NCBI RefSeq assembly: GCF_014838825.1
Contig: NZ_JACYMO010000016.1
Span: forward strand, 1 to 35,615
Direction of reading: 5' to 3'
From: Erwinia persicina
GTDB lineage: Bacteria; Pseudomonadota; Gammaproteobacteria; Enterobacterales; Enterobacteriaceae
DNA length: 35,615 bases
Below, piece by piece: positions 18,397 to 27,355 of the stretch (within the stretch, counting starts at the first letter, position 1; each line of letters opens with the position of its first letter). The position numbers were made by a program, and so were the translations under genes. The notes under the pieces were generated by a model. That model saw only the letters and a program-made list of their open reading frames with translations. It searched no databases and was not told the DNA's origin.

Positions 18397-19689
18397 TTAA
18401 CCTGAACGTTTGCGGTTAGGATTACGCGGTGCACTGCTGCGGCGGTTATTATTGCCACCACGGCGCGGACCATTACCAGAACGATTACGGGTTAAACGTT
18501 TTGGCGGTGGCAGATCGCTCATCAACGCATCGCTGTTGTAGCGGCTGACAGCAATGCTGTGACCGATGTACTCTTCGATACCCGGCAGGTTGAGCGCGTA
18601 CTCTTCACAGGCAAGGCTGATAGAGTGACCGTTGGCCCCTGCACGACCGGTACGACCGATACGGTGTACGTAGTCTTCGCAGTCATCCGGCAGGTCATAG
18701 TTAAACACGTGCGTGACCGCAGGAATATGCAGGCCGCGTGCCGCAACATCGGTCGCTACCAGGATATCGATATCACCTTTTGTGAAATCATCCAGAATGC
18801 GCAGGCGTTTTTTCTGCGCGACATCGCCCGTCAGCAAGCCGACACGGTGCCCATCTGCAGCCAGGTGGCCCCAGACATCTTCACAGCGGTGTTTAGTGTT
18901 GGCAAAAATGATCGCACGATCGGGCCACTCTTCTTCCAGCAGCGTTTGCAGTAAACGCATCTTTTCTTCATTGGAAGGGTAGAACAGCTCTTCCTTAATA
19001 CGGTGCCCGGTTTTCTGCTCAGGCTCGACTTCAACGTATTCGGCATTATTCATGTTCTCAAACGCCAGTTCGCGAACGCGGAACGACAGCGTGGCAGAGA
19101 ACAACATGTTCAGGCGCTGGTTAGCGGCAGGCATGCGACGGAACAACCAGCGGATATCTTTAATGAAGCCGAGGTCAAACATGCGGTCAGCTTCGTCGAG
19201 CACCACCACCTGGATGGCACCTAAGTTCACGTGATTTTGTTTTGCGTAATCGATTAAACGACCCGTGGTGCCGATCAACACATCGACGCCGCTTTCCAGC
19301 ACTTTCAGCTGTTTATCGTAGCCATCGCCGCCGTAGGCCAGACCGAGTTTCAACCCGGTAACCTGCGCCAGCGGTTCAGCATCCGCATGGATCTGTACCG
19401 CCAGTTCACGGGTCGGTGCCAGAATCAGCGCCCGTGGCTGGTTAACCTGACGACCTTCCGGAGCAGGGTGAGAAAGAAGATGATGGAACGTTGACGTCAG
19501 AAACGCCATCGTTTTGCCGGTACCGGTTTGCGCCTGACCTGCTACATCACGCCCGGAGAGCGTAAACGGTAATGCCAGCGCCTGGATAGGCGTGCAATTA
19601 TGAAACCCTTTAGTTTCAAGGGCTTCAACAACCTGAGGGTGCAGGGCGAAGTCGGAAAACTTCTGTTCGGTTAAGTGTGTTTTGCTCAT
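18397..19689 (-). CDS. rhlB: ATP-dependent RNA helicase RhlB
   Basis: A 430-residue DEAD-box RNA helicase, part of the RNA degradosome in E. coli, where it binds RNase E and unwinds structured mRNA. The Q motif is near residues 10-36, Walker A is AQTGTGKT, motif II DEAD ([10 protein letters not shown]), motif III SAT (FSATLSF) and motif [12 protein letters not shown]. The C-terminal tail from about residue 398 is Arg/Asn/Gly-rich and disordered. It makes the protein nine residues longer than E. coli RhlB (421). Divergent from trxA and first gene of the gppA operon. Confidence 0.97.
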   Translation of the reverse strand: MSKTHLTEQKFSDFALHPQVVEALETKGFHNCTPIQALALPFTLSGRDVAGQAQTGTGKTMAFLTSTFHHLLSHPAPEGRQVNQPRALILAPTRELAVQIHADAEPLAQVTGLKLGLAYGGDGYDKQLKVLESGVDVLIGTTGRLIDYAKQNHVNLGAIQVVVLDEADRMFDLGFIKDIRWLFRRMPAANQRLNMLFSATLSFRVRELAFENMNNAEYVEVEPEQKTGHRIKEELFYPSNEEKMRLLQTLLEEEWPDRAIIFANTKHRCEDVWGHLAADGHRVGLLTGDVAQKKRLRILDDFTKGDIDILVATDVAARGLHIPAVTHVFNYDLPDDCEDYVHRIGRTGRAGANGHSISLACEEYALNLPGIEEYIGHSIAVSRYNSDALMSDLPPPKRLTRNRSGNGPRRGGNNNRRSSAPRNPNRKRSG

Positions 19690-19819
19690 AGTGTGGTAGA
19701 ATATCAGCTTACTATTGCTTTACGAAAGCTTATCCGGTGAAATAAAAGCAGTGAAATAAACTCAGCCTGAGTGCTGCTTAATGCAACACCCAAGGTAAAG
19801 ATAATCCCCTGGAGTAAAC

Positions 19820-20149
19820 ATGAGCGATAAAATTGTTCACCTGACCGATGACAGCTTCGAAACCGACGTCCTGAAAGCAGAAGGTTTAACGCTGGTCGAC
19901 TTCTGGGCAGAATGGTGTGGTCCCTGCAAAATGATCGCCCCTATTCTTGATGAAGTGGCCGTAGAGTACGAAGGCAAGCTCACCATCGCTAAACTGAATA
20001 TCGATGAAAATCCAGCAACGGCACCGAAGTACGGTATCCGTGGTATCCCAACCCTGCTGTTATTCAAGAATGGCGAAGTGGCCGCGACCAAAGTCGGCGC
20101 ACTGTCTAAAGGTCAGCTCAAAGAGTTCCTGAACGCGAACCTGGGCTAA
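19820..20149 (+). CDS. trxA: Thioredoxin 1
   Basis: A 109-residue thioredoxin, the same length as in E. coli. The redox-active WCGPC is at 32-36 (C33, C36), with the cis-proline in [11 protein letters not shown]. It reduces disulfides in ribonucleotide reductase, PAPS reductase, methionine sulfoxide reductases and others, and is itself reduced by TrxB with NADPH. No signal peptide. GGAG lies 5 nt upstream of the start. It is followed by the rho promoter, so it is probably largely monocistronic. Confidence 0.99.
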   Translation: MSDKIVHLTDDSFETDVLKAEGLTLVDFWAEWCGPCKMIAPILDEVAVEYEGKLTIAKLNIDENPATAPKYGIRGIPTLLLFKNGEVAATKVGALSKGQLKEFLNANLG

Positions 20150-20194
20150 TCGGGTCATGCCGGCGGCTGGTGGTTCGAATTTTTCGCTGACCGC

Positions 20195-20223
20195 TAGACG
20201 CCCGGCATTAACCATGCTAAGTT
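20195..20223 (+). promoter_or_regulatory. rho promoter core
   Basis: TAGACG (20195-20200), 17 bp, TAAGTT (20218-20223), with TGC before the -10 giving an extended -10. The block CGCCCGGCAT...CATGCTAA closely resembles the same position upstream of E. coli rho, where the promoter is TGGACG-17-TAACTT from memory. Confidence 0.65.
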
Positions 20224-20442
20224 AAATCTACTGCACTACGAACTTACCTGTAGTTTGAATCTTTAGAATTACTCCTTGTTGAACACAGTATTCATCAAAA
20301 GTCTTACAGACGTTCAGCAATCTGACGGTTAGTATCAACTGATTTCCGGCTTCTTGTCCTTACCGTCTCCTCGTCCCAGATTTGCGTTATCCTGCACGTG
20401 ATCATCGAGTGGACTTCGGAACCAAGAACCAATTAAACAGGC

Positions 20443-20499
20443 ATGGATCTTTCGCCATACCATTCACGACAAACAGTTCAAGTTATACCCCGAGTTTAA
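20443..20499 (+). CDS. Possible 18-codon leader ORF upstream of rho
   Basis: ATG opens MDLSPYHSRQTVQVIPRV and stops 12 nt before the rho start. The ribosome binding site is weak (ACAGG, 2 nt from the ATG region). It does not resemble E. coli RhoL. It could couple translation to Rho-dependent control of the leader, or may be chance. I list it only because it is the sole ATG-started frame in the leader. Confidence 0.2.
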   Translation: MDLSPYHSRQTVQVIPRV

Positions 20500-20511
20500 G
20501 AACCCACCATT

Positions 20512-21771
20512 ATGAATCTTACCGAATTAAAAAATACGCCGGTTTCTGAGCTGATAACTCTCGGCGAAAATATGGGGCTGGAAAACCTGGCGCGCTTGCG
20601 CAAACAGGACATTATCTTCGCCATCCTTAAGCAACACGCAAAAAGTGGCGAAGACATCTTCGGCGACGGCGTACTCGAGATATTGCAGGATGGATTTGGT
20701 TTCCTCCGCTCTGGAGACAGCTCCTACCTCGCCGGTCCCGATGATATCTACGTTTCCCCCAGCCAAATTCGCCGCTTTAACCTCCGCACAGGTGACTCCA
20801 TCTCTGGCAAGATCCGACCGCCAAAAGAGGGTGAGCGTTACTTTGCGCTGCTGAAAGTTAACGAAGTTAACTACGACAAACCGGAAAATGCCCGTAACAA
20901 AATCCTGTTTGAAAACTTAACACCGCTTCATGCCAACTCCCGTCTGCGCATGGAACGAGGAAACGGTTCTACCGAAGATTTGACCGCCCGCGTACTGGAT
21001 CTGGCTTCGCCGATTGGTCGTGGTCAGCGTGGTCTGATCGTTGCGCCACCAAAAGCCGGTAAAACCATGCTGCTGCAGAATATTGCGCAGAGCATTGCTT
21101 ACAACCATCCTGACTGTGTGCTGATGGTGCTGCTGATTGATGAGCGTCCGGAAGAAGTGACCGAGATGCAGCGTCTGGTGAAAGGTGAAGTTATTGCTTC
21201 CACCTTTGACGAACCTGCTTCCCGCCACGTACAGGTTGCGGAAATGGTGATCGAAAAGGCCAAGCGCCTGGTCGAGCACAAAAAAGACGTGATCATCCTG
21301 CTGGACTCCATCACCCGTCTGGCGCGTGCCTATAACACCGTGGTTCCTGCTTCTGGCAAGGTGCTGACCGGTGGTGTAGATGCCAACGCCCTCCATCGTC
21401 CGAAGCGTTTCTTCGGTGCTGCGCGTAATGTGGAAGAGGGCGGAAGCCTGACCATTATCGCTACCGCACTGGTTGATACCGGTTCGAAGATGGACGAAGT
21501 GATCTACGAAGAGTTTAAAGGTACAGGTAACATGGAACTGCATCTGGCGCGTAAAATCGCTGAGAAACGCGTGTTCCCTGCTATTGACTACAACCGTTCT
21601 GGTACGCGTAAAGAAGAACTGCTTACCACCTCGGAAGAGCTGCAGAAGATGTGGATCCTGCGCAAGATTATTCACCCTATGGGCGAAATCGACGCGATGG
21701 AATTCCTCATCAATAAGCTGGCAATGACCAAAACCAATGATGAATTCTTCGACATGATGAAGCGTTCATAA
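20512..21771 (+). CDS. rho: Transcription termination factor Rho
   Basis: A 419-residue hexameric RNA-dependent ATPase, the same length as in E. coli. The N-terminal RNA-binding domain covers residues 1-130 with the cold-shock-like primary site ([24 protein letters not shown]). The ATPase core has Walker A PPKAGKT around 179-185, Walker [17 protein letters not shown], the Q-loop [23 protein letters not shown] and the R-loop [12 protein letters not shown]. It is nearly identical to E. coli Rho. It terminates transcription of untranslated, C-rich RNA and silences foreign DNA together with NusG. Confidence 0.99.
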   Translation: MNLTELKNTPVSELITLGENMGLENLARLRKQDIIFAILKQHAKSGEDIFGDGVLEILQDGFGFLRSGDSSYLAGPDDIYVSPSQIRRFNLRTGDSISGKIRPPKEGERYFALLKVNEVNYDKPENARNKILFENLTPLHANSRLRMERGNGSTEDLTARVLDLASPIGRGQRGLIVAPPKAGKTMLLQNIAQSIAYNHPDCVLMVLLIDERPEEVTEMQRLVKGEVIASTFDEPASRHVQVAEMVIEKAKRLVEHKKDVIILLDSITRLARAYNTVVPASGKVLTGGVDANALHRPKRFFGAARNVEEGGSLTIIATALVDTGSKMDEVIYEEFKGTGNMELHLARKIAEKRVFPAIDYNRSGTRKEELLTTSEELQKMWILRKIIHPMGEIDAMEFLINKLAMTKTNDEFFDMMKRS

Positions 21772-21852
21772 CCGGTGCAGCTTTTCGAGTAAGACGATGA
21801 TCTCATTGCTCTAAGAGGTTAGCGTAGTCAATAAAAAGTACAAAACTCGGGT

Positions 21853-21886
21853 AACGCCACGCTTAGTCGTGGCGTTTTTTGTTTTT
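21853..21886 (+). terminator. rho terminator
   Basis: AACGCCACG and CGTGGCGTT (21853-21861 with 21868-21876), 6-nt loop, followed by six T, G and five T. It separates rho from the ECA operon. Confidence 0.93.
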
Positions 21887-22056
21887 GGACTATAGGCTAT
21901 CCTGATCTGGGAGAACAAACCTAAAGAACGGCACAGGACAGGTGGCAGGGAAAATGAAATTTCCCGTCCTGGTGAATAAAATCAGAATCATGCAGGTGTT
22001 ATTGGCATCAATATTGCTTATGACAATATGCAATTCATAGCAGAGAGCTGGATAAT
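21887..22056 (+). promoter_or_regulatory. Leader/promoter region of the ECA operon
   Basis: A 170-nt gap between the rho terminator and wecA. I could not settle on one promoter. Two inverted repeats stand out. One is nested: CAGGAC (21934-21939) with GTCCTG (21966-21971) enclosing GGGAAA-6-TTTCCC (21948-21965). The other is ATATTG-7-CAATAT (22011-22029). I see no ops/JUMPstart element (GGCGGTAG), so RfaH control is not indicated. Confidence 0.45.
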
Positions 22057-23160
22057 GTGAATTTACTCAATATGAGTACGGAACTTGGCCTGACTTTTTT
22101 ATTTTCGTTGGTGTTTCTTTTCTTTGCACGCAAAGCGGCTAAAAAAGTTGGGCTGGTTGATAAACCCAACTATCGCAAACGCCATCAGGGAGTGATTCCG
22201 CTGGTTGGCGGTATCTCCGTTTTTGCCGGTAGCTGCTTTGCTTTTGCATTAACGAATTTTTACATTCCCCATGCTTTGCTGTATCTGGGCTGCGCGGGCT
22301 GCCTGGTGCTGGTGGGCGCACTCGATGACCGTTACGACATCAGCGTAAAATTCCGCGCGGTGGTGCAGGCGGGTGTCGCCGTCGTCATGATGATGAAGGC
22401 GAAGCTCTATCTGTTAAGTCTGGGCTATATTTTTGGCCCGTGGGAGCTGGTTGTTGGCCCGTTCGGCTATGTGCTGACGCTGTTTGCCGTATGGGCAGCC
22501 ATTAATGCCTTTAACATGGTGGATGGGATTGATGGGCTGCTGGGCGGATTATCCTGTGTCACCTTCCTGGCAATGGGGGTGATCCTCCTGCTCGACGGGC
22601 AGAACAGCCTCGCCATGTGGTGCTTCACCATGATTGCCGTTATCGTGCCTTATATCCTGCTTAACCTGGGAATGTTTGGGCGTCGTTACAAAGTCTTTAT
22701 GGGCGATGCAGGCAGTACGCTGATTGGCTTTACCATTATCTGGATCTTGCTGGAAGCGACGCAGGGCCCAAGTCATCCGATTACGCCTGTGACTGCGCTG
22801 TGGCTGATTGCGATCCCGCTCATGGACATGGTGGCGATTATGTATCGCCGTCTCAGTAAAGGCATGAGTCCCTTCTCTGCTGATCGTCAGCACATCCATC
22901 ATCTGATCATGCGCGCAGGCTTTACCTCGCGGCAGGCCTTTGTGCTGATCACGGCGGCGGCAGCACTGCTGGCAATGGTGGGTGTGCTGGGTGAATACCT
23001 CTCGTTTGTTCCGGAATGGGCCATGCTGGTTCTGTTCCTGCTGGCTTTTATGCTCTACGGCTACTGCATTAAACGTGCATGGCGCGTGGCGCGAATGATT
23101 AAACGGTTTAAACGCCGTCTGCGAAATAACAATAATGACAGCAAATCTTCCACTGACTGA
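22057..23160 (+). CDS. wecA: UDP-GlcNAc:undecaprenyl-phosphate GlcNAc-1-phosphate transferase
   Basis: A 367-residue inner-membrane protein, the same length as in E. coli, with about eleven membrane segments. It transfers GlcNAc-1-P to undecaprenyl phosphate, making lipid I of ECA, and often also starts O-antigen. Conserved catalytic/Mg residues are D90-D91 (GALDDRYD), D156 and D159 (NMVDGIDG) and the cytoplasmic HIHH motif (DRQHIHHLIMRAGF). The start is GTG at 22057, as I recall for E. coli, with AGCTGGA upstream. The cytoplasmic tail is strongly basic (KRFKRRLRNNN). First gene of the ECA operon. Confidence 0.98.
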   Translation: MNLLNMSTELGLTFLFSLVFLFFARKAAKKVGLVDKPNYRKRHQGVIPLVGGISVFAGSCFAFALTNFYIPHALLYLGCAGCLVLVGALDDRYDISVKFRAVVQAGVAVVMMMKAKLYLLSLGYIFGPWELVVGPFGYVLTLFAVWAAINAFNMVDGIDGLLGGLSCVTFLAMGVILLLDGQNSLAMWCFTMIAVIVPYILLNLGMFGRRYKVFMGDAGSTLIGFTIIWILLEATQGPSHPITPVTALWLIAIPLMDMVAIMYRRLSKGMSPFSADRQHIHHLIMRAGFTSRQAFVLITAAAALLAMVGVLGEYLSFVPEWAMLVLFLLAFMLYGYCIKRAWRVARMIKRFKRRLRNNNNDSKSSTD

Positions 23161-23190
23161 CAGATGCCCTGACGACAAGGAAACCGATGT

Positions 23191-24219
23191 ATGACCCATC
23201 CTGACGCCGCAGATAACGAACTGGATATTCGTGGCCTGTGCTGCGCGCTATGGCGCGGCAAACTGTGGATTATCGCCGGAGGTGCGCTGTTCGCACTGCT
23301 GGCCTGGATCTATTCGTTACTGGTGACGCCACAGTGGAGCACGACCGCCATCGTCGATCGGCCCACCGTGAATATGCTTTCCGGATACTACTCTCAGCAG
23401 CAGTTTTTGAATAATCTGGATATCCGTGCTGGCAGCCTGACCGTGGCTCCCCCAACGGTGATGGATGAAGCGTATCAGGAATTTATGATGCAGCTGTTTG
23501 CCTGGGATACACGACGTGATTTCTGGCTACAGTCCAGCTATTACCAGAAGCGCAAAACCGGCAATGCCCGTGAGGATGCGGCACTGCTGGATGAAATGAT
23601 TGCCAATATCCAGTTCCAGCCAGCAGACAGCGCGAAGAACCTCAACGATACGGTCAAGCTGATTGCCGAAACGTCATCCGATGCCAATACGCTGCTTCGC
23701 CAGTACGTCGCCTTTGCGAATGCACGGGCGACAACGCACCTGAATGAAGAGCTTACTGCTGCCTGGGCAGCCCGCAGCATCCAGTTAAAAGCGCAGGTTA
23801 AGCGTCAGGAAGCCGTGGCAAAAGCCATCTACGACCGTCAGGTCAACAGCATAGAGCAGGCGCTTAAGATTGCTCAACAGCAGGGCTTCGAACAGTCAAA
23901 AACCCAGACACCTTCTGAGCAGCTTCCCGATTCGGAACTTTTCCTGCTGGGCAGACCGATGTTGCAGGCGCGGCTGGAAACACTGCGTGCGACGGGGCCA
24001 ACCTATGATCTGGAATACGACCAAAACCGTGCCATGCAAACGACCCTGAATGTGGGGCCCACCCTGGTGAAGTCATTCCAGACCTGGCGGTACCTGCGTA
24101 CCCCGGAAGAACCGGTAAAACGTGACAGCCCGCGCCGGGTATTGTTGATGATTATGTGGGGCGCTGTGGGCGTACTGCTGGGAGCAGGAACCGCGCTGGT
24201 GCGCCGTTCCCGTCGTTAA
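23191..24219 (+). CDS. wzzE: ECA chain length determinant WzzE
   Basis: A 342-residue polysaccharide co-polymerase with the usual topology: N-terminal membrane helix (about 25-45), a large periplasmic helical domain, and a C-terminal helix (about 317-337). It sets the modal length of ECA chains made by WzyE. The Pro-rich segment RTPEEPVKRDSPRR before the last helix is the Wzz signature. The stretch KAIYDRQVNSIEQALKIAQQQG matches E. coli WzzE. It is six residues shorter than E. coli, mainly at the N-terminus. It starts 30 nt after wecA. Confidence 0.97.
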   Translation: MTHPDAADNELDIRGLCCALWRGKLWIIAGGALFALLAWIYSLLVTPQWSTTAIVDRPTVNMLSGYYSQQQFLNNLDIRAGSLTVAPPTVMDEAYQEFMMQLFAWDTRRDFWLQSSYYQKRKTGNAREDAALLDEMIANIQFQPADSAKNLNDTVKLIAETSSDANTLLRQYVAFANARATTHLNEELTAAWAARSIQLKAQVKRQEAVAKAIYDRQVNSIEQALKIAQQQGFEQSKTQTPSEQLPDSELFLLGRPMLQARLETLRATGPTYDLEYDQNRAMQTTLNVGPTLVKSFQTWRYLRTPEEPVKRDSPRRVLLMIMWGAVGVLLGAGTALVRRSRR

Positions 24220-24270
24220 AGCCATCCCGGCAATAAGCGGTTTAACCCTTACGAATTAAAGAGAGTCACG

Positions 24271-25401
24271 GTGAAAGTATTAACGGTTTTTGGCACGCGC
24301 CCTGAAGCGATAAAAATGGCACCGCTCGTGCATGCGCTGGCGCAGGATGACGATATTGAGTCGCGCCTCTGCGTGACTGCCCAGCATCGGGAAATGCTCG
24401 ATCAGGTGCTGCATCTGTTTTCTATCGTGCCGGATTACGATCTTAATATCATGCAGCCCGGGCAGGGGCTCACCGAAATTACCAGCCGCATTCTGGAAGG
24501 GCTGAAAACGGTGTTTGCCGATTTCACGCCGGATGTTGTGCTGGTTCATGGTGACACCACCACCACGCTGGCTGCCAGCCTGGCGGCTTTCTACCACCGT
24601 ATTCCCGTCGGGCATGTGGAGGCAGGATTGCGCACCGGCGATCTCTGGTCCCCGTGGCCGGAGGAAGCCAACCGGACGCTGACAGGCCATCTTGCCAGCT
24701 ATCATTTTACGCCGACCGCCAGTTCACAGCAGAATTTGTTACGCGAAAATCTGCCCGCCGGGCGCATTTTCGTCACGGGCAATACGGTGATCGATGCGCT
24801 GTTCTGGGTACGCGATCGCGTCCTCAGCGATGAGACGCTGAGAAACAGCCTTGCAGCTCGTTACCCTTTCCTGGATGCCACTAAAAAACTGATCCTTGTC
24901 ACCGGGCACCGTCGGGAAAGTTTCGGCGGCGGGTTTGAACGCATCTGTAACGCCCTGGCTGAAATTGCGCGTCTGCACCCGGAGACGCAAATTGTCTATC
25001 CGGTGCACCTCAACCCTAACGTCAGCGAGCCAGTGAACCGCATTCTGCGTGGCATCGACAATATCATTCTGATCGAACCGCAGGAGTACCTGCCGTTTGT
25101 CTGGCTGATGGATCGCGCCTGGCTGATCCTGACGGACAGCGGCGGCATTCAAGAAGAAGCTCCCTCACTGGGTAAACCCGTGCTGGTAATGCGCGATGCT
25201 ACCGAACGCCCGGAGGCTGTTGCCGCCGGCACCGTCAGGCTGGTGGGCACTGATGGGGCGAAAATTGTCAGCGAAGTCACCCGTCTGCTGACCGATGAGG
25301 ACGCATGGCACACCATGAGCCGTGCTCATAATCCTTACGGTGACGGACTGGCCTGCCAGCGTATTGTGCAGGCCCTCAAAAATAACCGGATAACTTTATG
25401 A
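24271..25401 (+). CDS. wecB: UDP-N-acetylglucosamine 2-epimerase
   Basis: A 376-residue non-hydrolysing epimerase with a GT-B-like fold, the same length as in E. coli. It interconverts UDP-GlcNAc and UDP-ManNAc. Family motifs are [14 protein letters not shown] at the start, [38 protein letters not shown] and [22 protein letters not shown]. The GTG start at 24271 follows AAAGAGAG. The 51-nt gap after wzzE is the largest inside the operon and shows no clear promoter. It overlaps wecC by 4 nt (ATGA). Confidence 0.97.
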   Translation: MKVLTVFGTRPEAIKMAPLVHALAQDDDIESRLCVTAQHREMLDQVLHLFSIVPDYDLNIMQPGQGLTEITSRILEGLKTVFADFTPDVVLVHGDTTTTLAASLAAFYHRIPVGHVEAGLRTGDLWSPWPEEANRTLTGHLASYHFTPTASSQQNLLRENLPAGRIFVTGNTVIDALFWVRDRVLSDETLRNSLAARYPFLDATKKLILVTGHRRESFGGGFERICNALAEIARLHPETQIVYPVHLNPNVSEPVNRILRGIDNIILIEPQEYLPFVWLMDRAWLILTDSGGIQEEAPSLGKPVLVMRDATERPEAVAAGTVRLVGTDGAKIVSEVTRLLTDEDAWHTMSRAHNPYGDGLACQRIVQALKNNRITL

Positions 25402-26660
25402 GTTTCAACACCATTTCAGTGATTGGGCTGGGCTATATCGGCCTGCCTACCGCTGCCGCTTTCGCCTCATGCCAGAAGCAGGTGATTGGCATTGATATTA
25501 ATGCCCACGCGGTGGAAACCATCAACCGTGGTGAAATCCACATTGTCGAACCCGACCTTGATCGGGTCGTCAAAACGGCGGTTGAAGGTGGCTGGTTGCG
25601 CGCTGCAACTCAGCCAGAGGCTGCTGATGCCTGGCTGATTGCCGTACCGACGCCATTTAAAGGTGAACATCAGCCGGATATGACGTATGTCCAGGCGGCT
25701 GCTGAATCCATTGCACCGATGCTGAAAAAAGGGGACCTGGTCATCCTCGAATCAACGTCGCCAGTGGGGGCCACTGAACAGATGGCGGCCTGGCTGGCGA
25801 CTGCCCGCGCGGATCTGAGTTTCCCGCATCAGGCAGGGGAACAGGCCGATATTCAGGTCGCCTACTGCCCGGAGCGAGTCCTGCCCGGGCAGGTTATGGT
25901 TGAACTGTTTAAAAACGATCGCGTGATTGGCGGAATGACGGCGCGCTGTTCACAGCGTGCCTGCGATCTCTATAACATCTTTCTGCAAGGCGAGTGCGTG
26001 GTGACTAATGCCCGTACGGCAGAAATGTGCAAACTCACGGAAAACAGCTTCCGCGATGTCAATATTGCGTTCGCCAACGAGTTGTCACTGATTGCGGCTG
26101 ACCAGGGGATCAACGTCTGGGAGCTGATTCGTCTGGCAAATCGCCATCCCCGTGTGAATATCCTGCAGCCAGGGCCGGGCGTTGGCGGCCACTGCATCGC
26201 TGTTGACCCGTGGTTTATCGTGGCACAGAACCCGGTACAGGCGAGGTTGATCCGTACAGCGCGCGAAGTGAACGACAGCAAACCGCACTGGGTACTGGAG
26301 CAGGTGCAACGCCAGGTCGCGGATTGCCTGATGCACAGTAACAAACGTGCCAGCGAGCTGAAAATTGCCTGTTTCGGTCTGGCGTTTAAACCTGATATTG
26401 ATGACTTACGTGAAAGCCCGGCCGTCCAGGTGACGCGTCTGATCGCCGACTGGCATCAGGGCACCACGCTGGTCGTCGAGCCTAACGTGCAGACGCTGCC
26501 CGCTAAATTGCAGGCCAGCGTGACGCTGGTGGCGCTGGAGGAGGCATTACAGCAGGCCGATGTGCTGGTGATGCTGGTCGATCATCGTGCGTTTAAAGCC
26601 ATCGAGCCTGCCGCCGTCACTCAGTCATGGATTGTGGATACGAAAGGGGTCTGGCGATAG
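25398..26660 (+). CDS. wecC: UDP-N-acetyl-D-mannosamine dehydrogenase
   Basis: A 420-residue UDP-sugar dehydrogenase that oxidises UDP-ManNAc twice, using NAD+, to UDP-ManNAcA. The Rossmann motif is GLGYIG at 10-15. The catalytic cysteine is about C266 in [14 protein letters not shown]. The active-site lysine lies in [17 protein letters not shown]. The C-terminal UDP-binding domain includes [17 protein letters not shown]. It overlaps wecB by 4 nt, and its stop overlaps the rffC GTG by 1 nt. In E. coli the next genes are rffG and rffH; here they are missing. Confidence 0.97.
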   Translation: MSFNTISVIGLGYIGLPTAAAFASCQKQVIGIDINAHAVETINRGEIHIVEPDLDRVVKTAVEGGWLRAATQPEAADAWLIAVPTPFKGEHQPDMTYVQAAAESIAPMLKKGDLVILESTSPVGATEQMAAWLATARADLSFPHQAGEQADIQVAYCPERVLPGQVMVELFKNDRVIGGMTARCSQRACDLYNIFLQGECVVTNARTAEMCKLTENSFRDVNIAFANELSLIAADQGINVWELIRLANRHPRVNILQPGPGVGGHCIAVDPWFIVAQNPVQARLIRTAREVNDSKPHWVLEQVQRQVADCLMHSNKRASELKIACFGLAFKPDIDDLRESPAVQVTRLIADWHQGTTLVVEPNVQTLPAKLQASVTLVALEEALQQADVLVMLVDHRAFKAIEPAAVTQSWIVDTKGVWR

Positions 26661-27355
26661 TGCAGGCGACGCTTAAACCCCTGGTGTGGGAGAACGCCTT
26701 CTTTGGGTGCCACAGCGCACTGCTTGAACTGCAGGGCGACACGGCGCTGGATGTTGGTCTGCTCGACAGCTATGGGCTGGTGCAGGTCAAAGTGCTGGCG
26801 CAGCAGAGCGCAGAATTGGATGCCCTGACGGCCCTCGGTTTTCGTCTGGTAGAGGGTGAGGCGGACTGTGTTCTGGGTATCACCCCGGTTGAACGCCCGT
26901 CCGGTATCCGTATTGCGCGCGCGGAGCACATTCCTGCACTGCGCCAGGCGGCTGAAGAGGCTTTTATCTGGAGCCGTTTTCGTGCGCCCTGGTATGCGCC
27001 GGGTGACAGCGGTCGTTTTTACGCGCAGTGGGTGGAAAATGCTGTGCTCGGCACATTTGACCATCAGTGTCTGCTGGCGGTTGATGAAAATGGCACCCCG
27101 CAGGGTTTTGTCTCGCTGCGTGAACTCGGTGATGGCACGGCACGTATTGGCCTGCTGGCGGTCTTGCCGGACGCGCAGGGGCTGGGTATTGGACAGCGGC
27201 TGATGACAGCGGCTAACGACTGGTGCCGCGCACGCCGACTGACACGGCTTCATGTCGCAACACAGCTGGGCAATATTGCCGCGCTGCGACTCTATCTTCG
27301 CTGCGGTGGCGTGATTGAACGCACCGCCTACTGGTTATACAGGGAAACGCCATGA
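26660..27355 (+). CDS. rffC: TDP-4-amino-4,6-dideoxygalactose N-acetyltransferase
   Basis: A 231-residue GNAT-family acetyltransferase, also called WecD. It acetylates TDP-Fuc4N with acetyl-CoA to give TDP-Fuc4NAc, the third ECA sugar. The C-terminal GNAT core has the acetyl-CoA loop LPDAQGLGIGQRLM. The segment SRFRAPWYAPGDSGRFYAQWVENAV is close to E. coli RffC. It is the most diverged protein of the cluster. I chose GTG at 26660, sharing one base with the wecC stop (TAGTG). AAAGGGG lies about 9 nt upstream, and the E. coli start aligns there. An upstream ATG at 26627 lies inside wecC. Confidence 0.93.
   Translation: MQATLKPLVWENAFFGCHSALLELQGDTALDVGLLDSYGLVQVKVLAQQSAELDALTALGFRLVEGEADCVLGITPVERPSGIRIARAEHIPALRQAAEEAFIWSRFRAPWYAPGDSGRFYAQWVENAVLGTFDHQCLLAVDENGTPQGFVSLRELGDGTARIGLLAVLPDAQGLGIGQRLMTAANDWCRARRLTRLHVATQLGNIAALRLYLRCGGVIERTAYWLYRETP

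Larger units (their letters stand above)
20150..20511 (+). promoter_or_regulatory. rho promoter and long 5' leader
   Basis: The trxA-rho gap is 362 nt. A 7-bp inverted repeat, ATGCCGG (20157-20163) and CCGGCAT (20202-20208), spans the end of trxA and the promoter. Downstream of the promoter the leader is about 280 nt. It contains a pyrimidine-rich, G-poor stretch at about 20340-20390 with many YC dinucleotides, as expected for a Rho-binding (rut) site. Rho autoregulates by terminating within its own leader in E. coli, and this looks like the same device. I could not find an ORF resembling the E. coli rhoL peptide. The only ATG in the leader opens an 18-codon frame (20443-20499). Confidence 0.7.

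Noticed and set aside
20157..20225. A 22-codon frame after trxA as a possible RhoL
   Set aside because: It overlaps the rho promoter itself, so it would not be on the rho transcript, and it does not resemble RhoL.
20917..21675. A 252-codon open frame on the minus strand
   Set aside because: It lies wholly inside rho, has no family resemblance and arises from rho's codon usage.
21887..22056. ops/JUMPstart element for RfaH upstream of wecA
   Set aside because: I searched by eye for GGCGGTAG-like sequence and found none.
26621..27253. A 210-codon open frame on the minus strand opposite rffC
   Set aside because: Antisense shadow of wecC-rffC; no ribosome binding site or family motif. The rffC frame is clearly the coding one.
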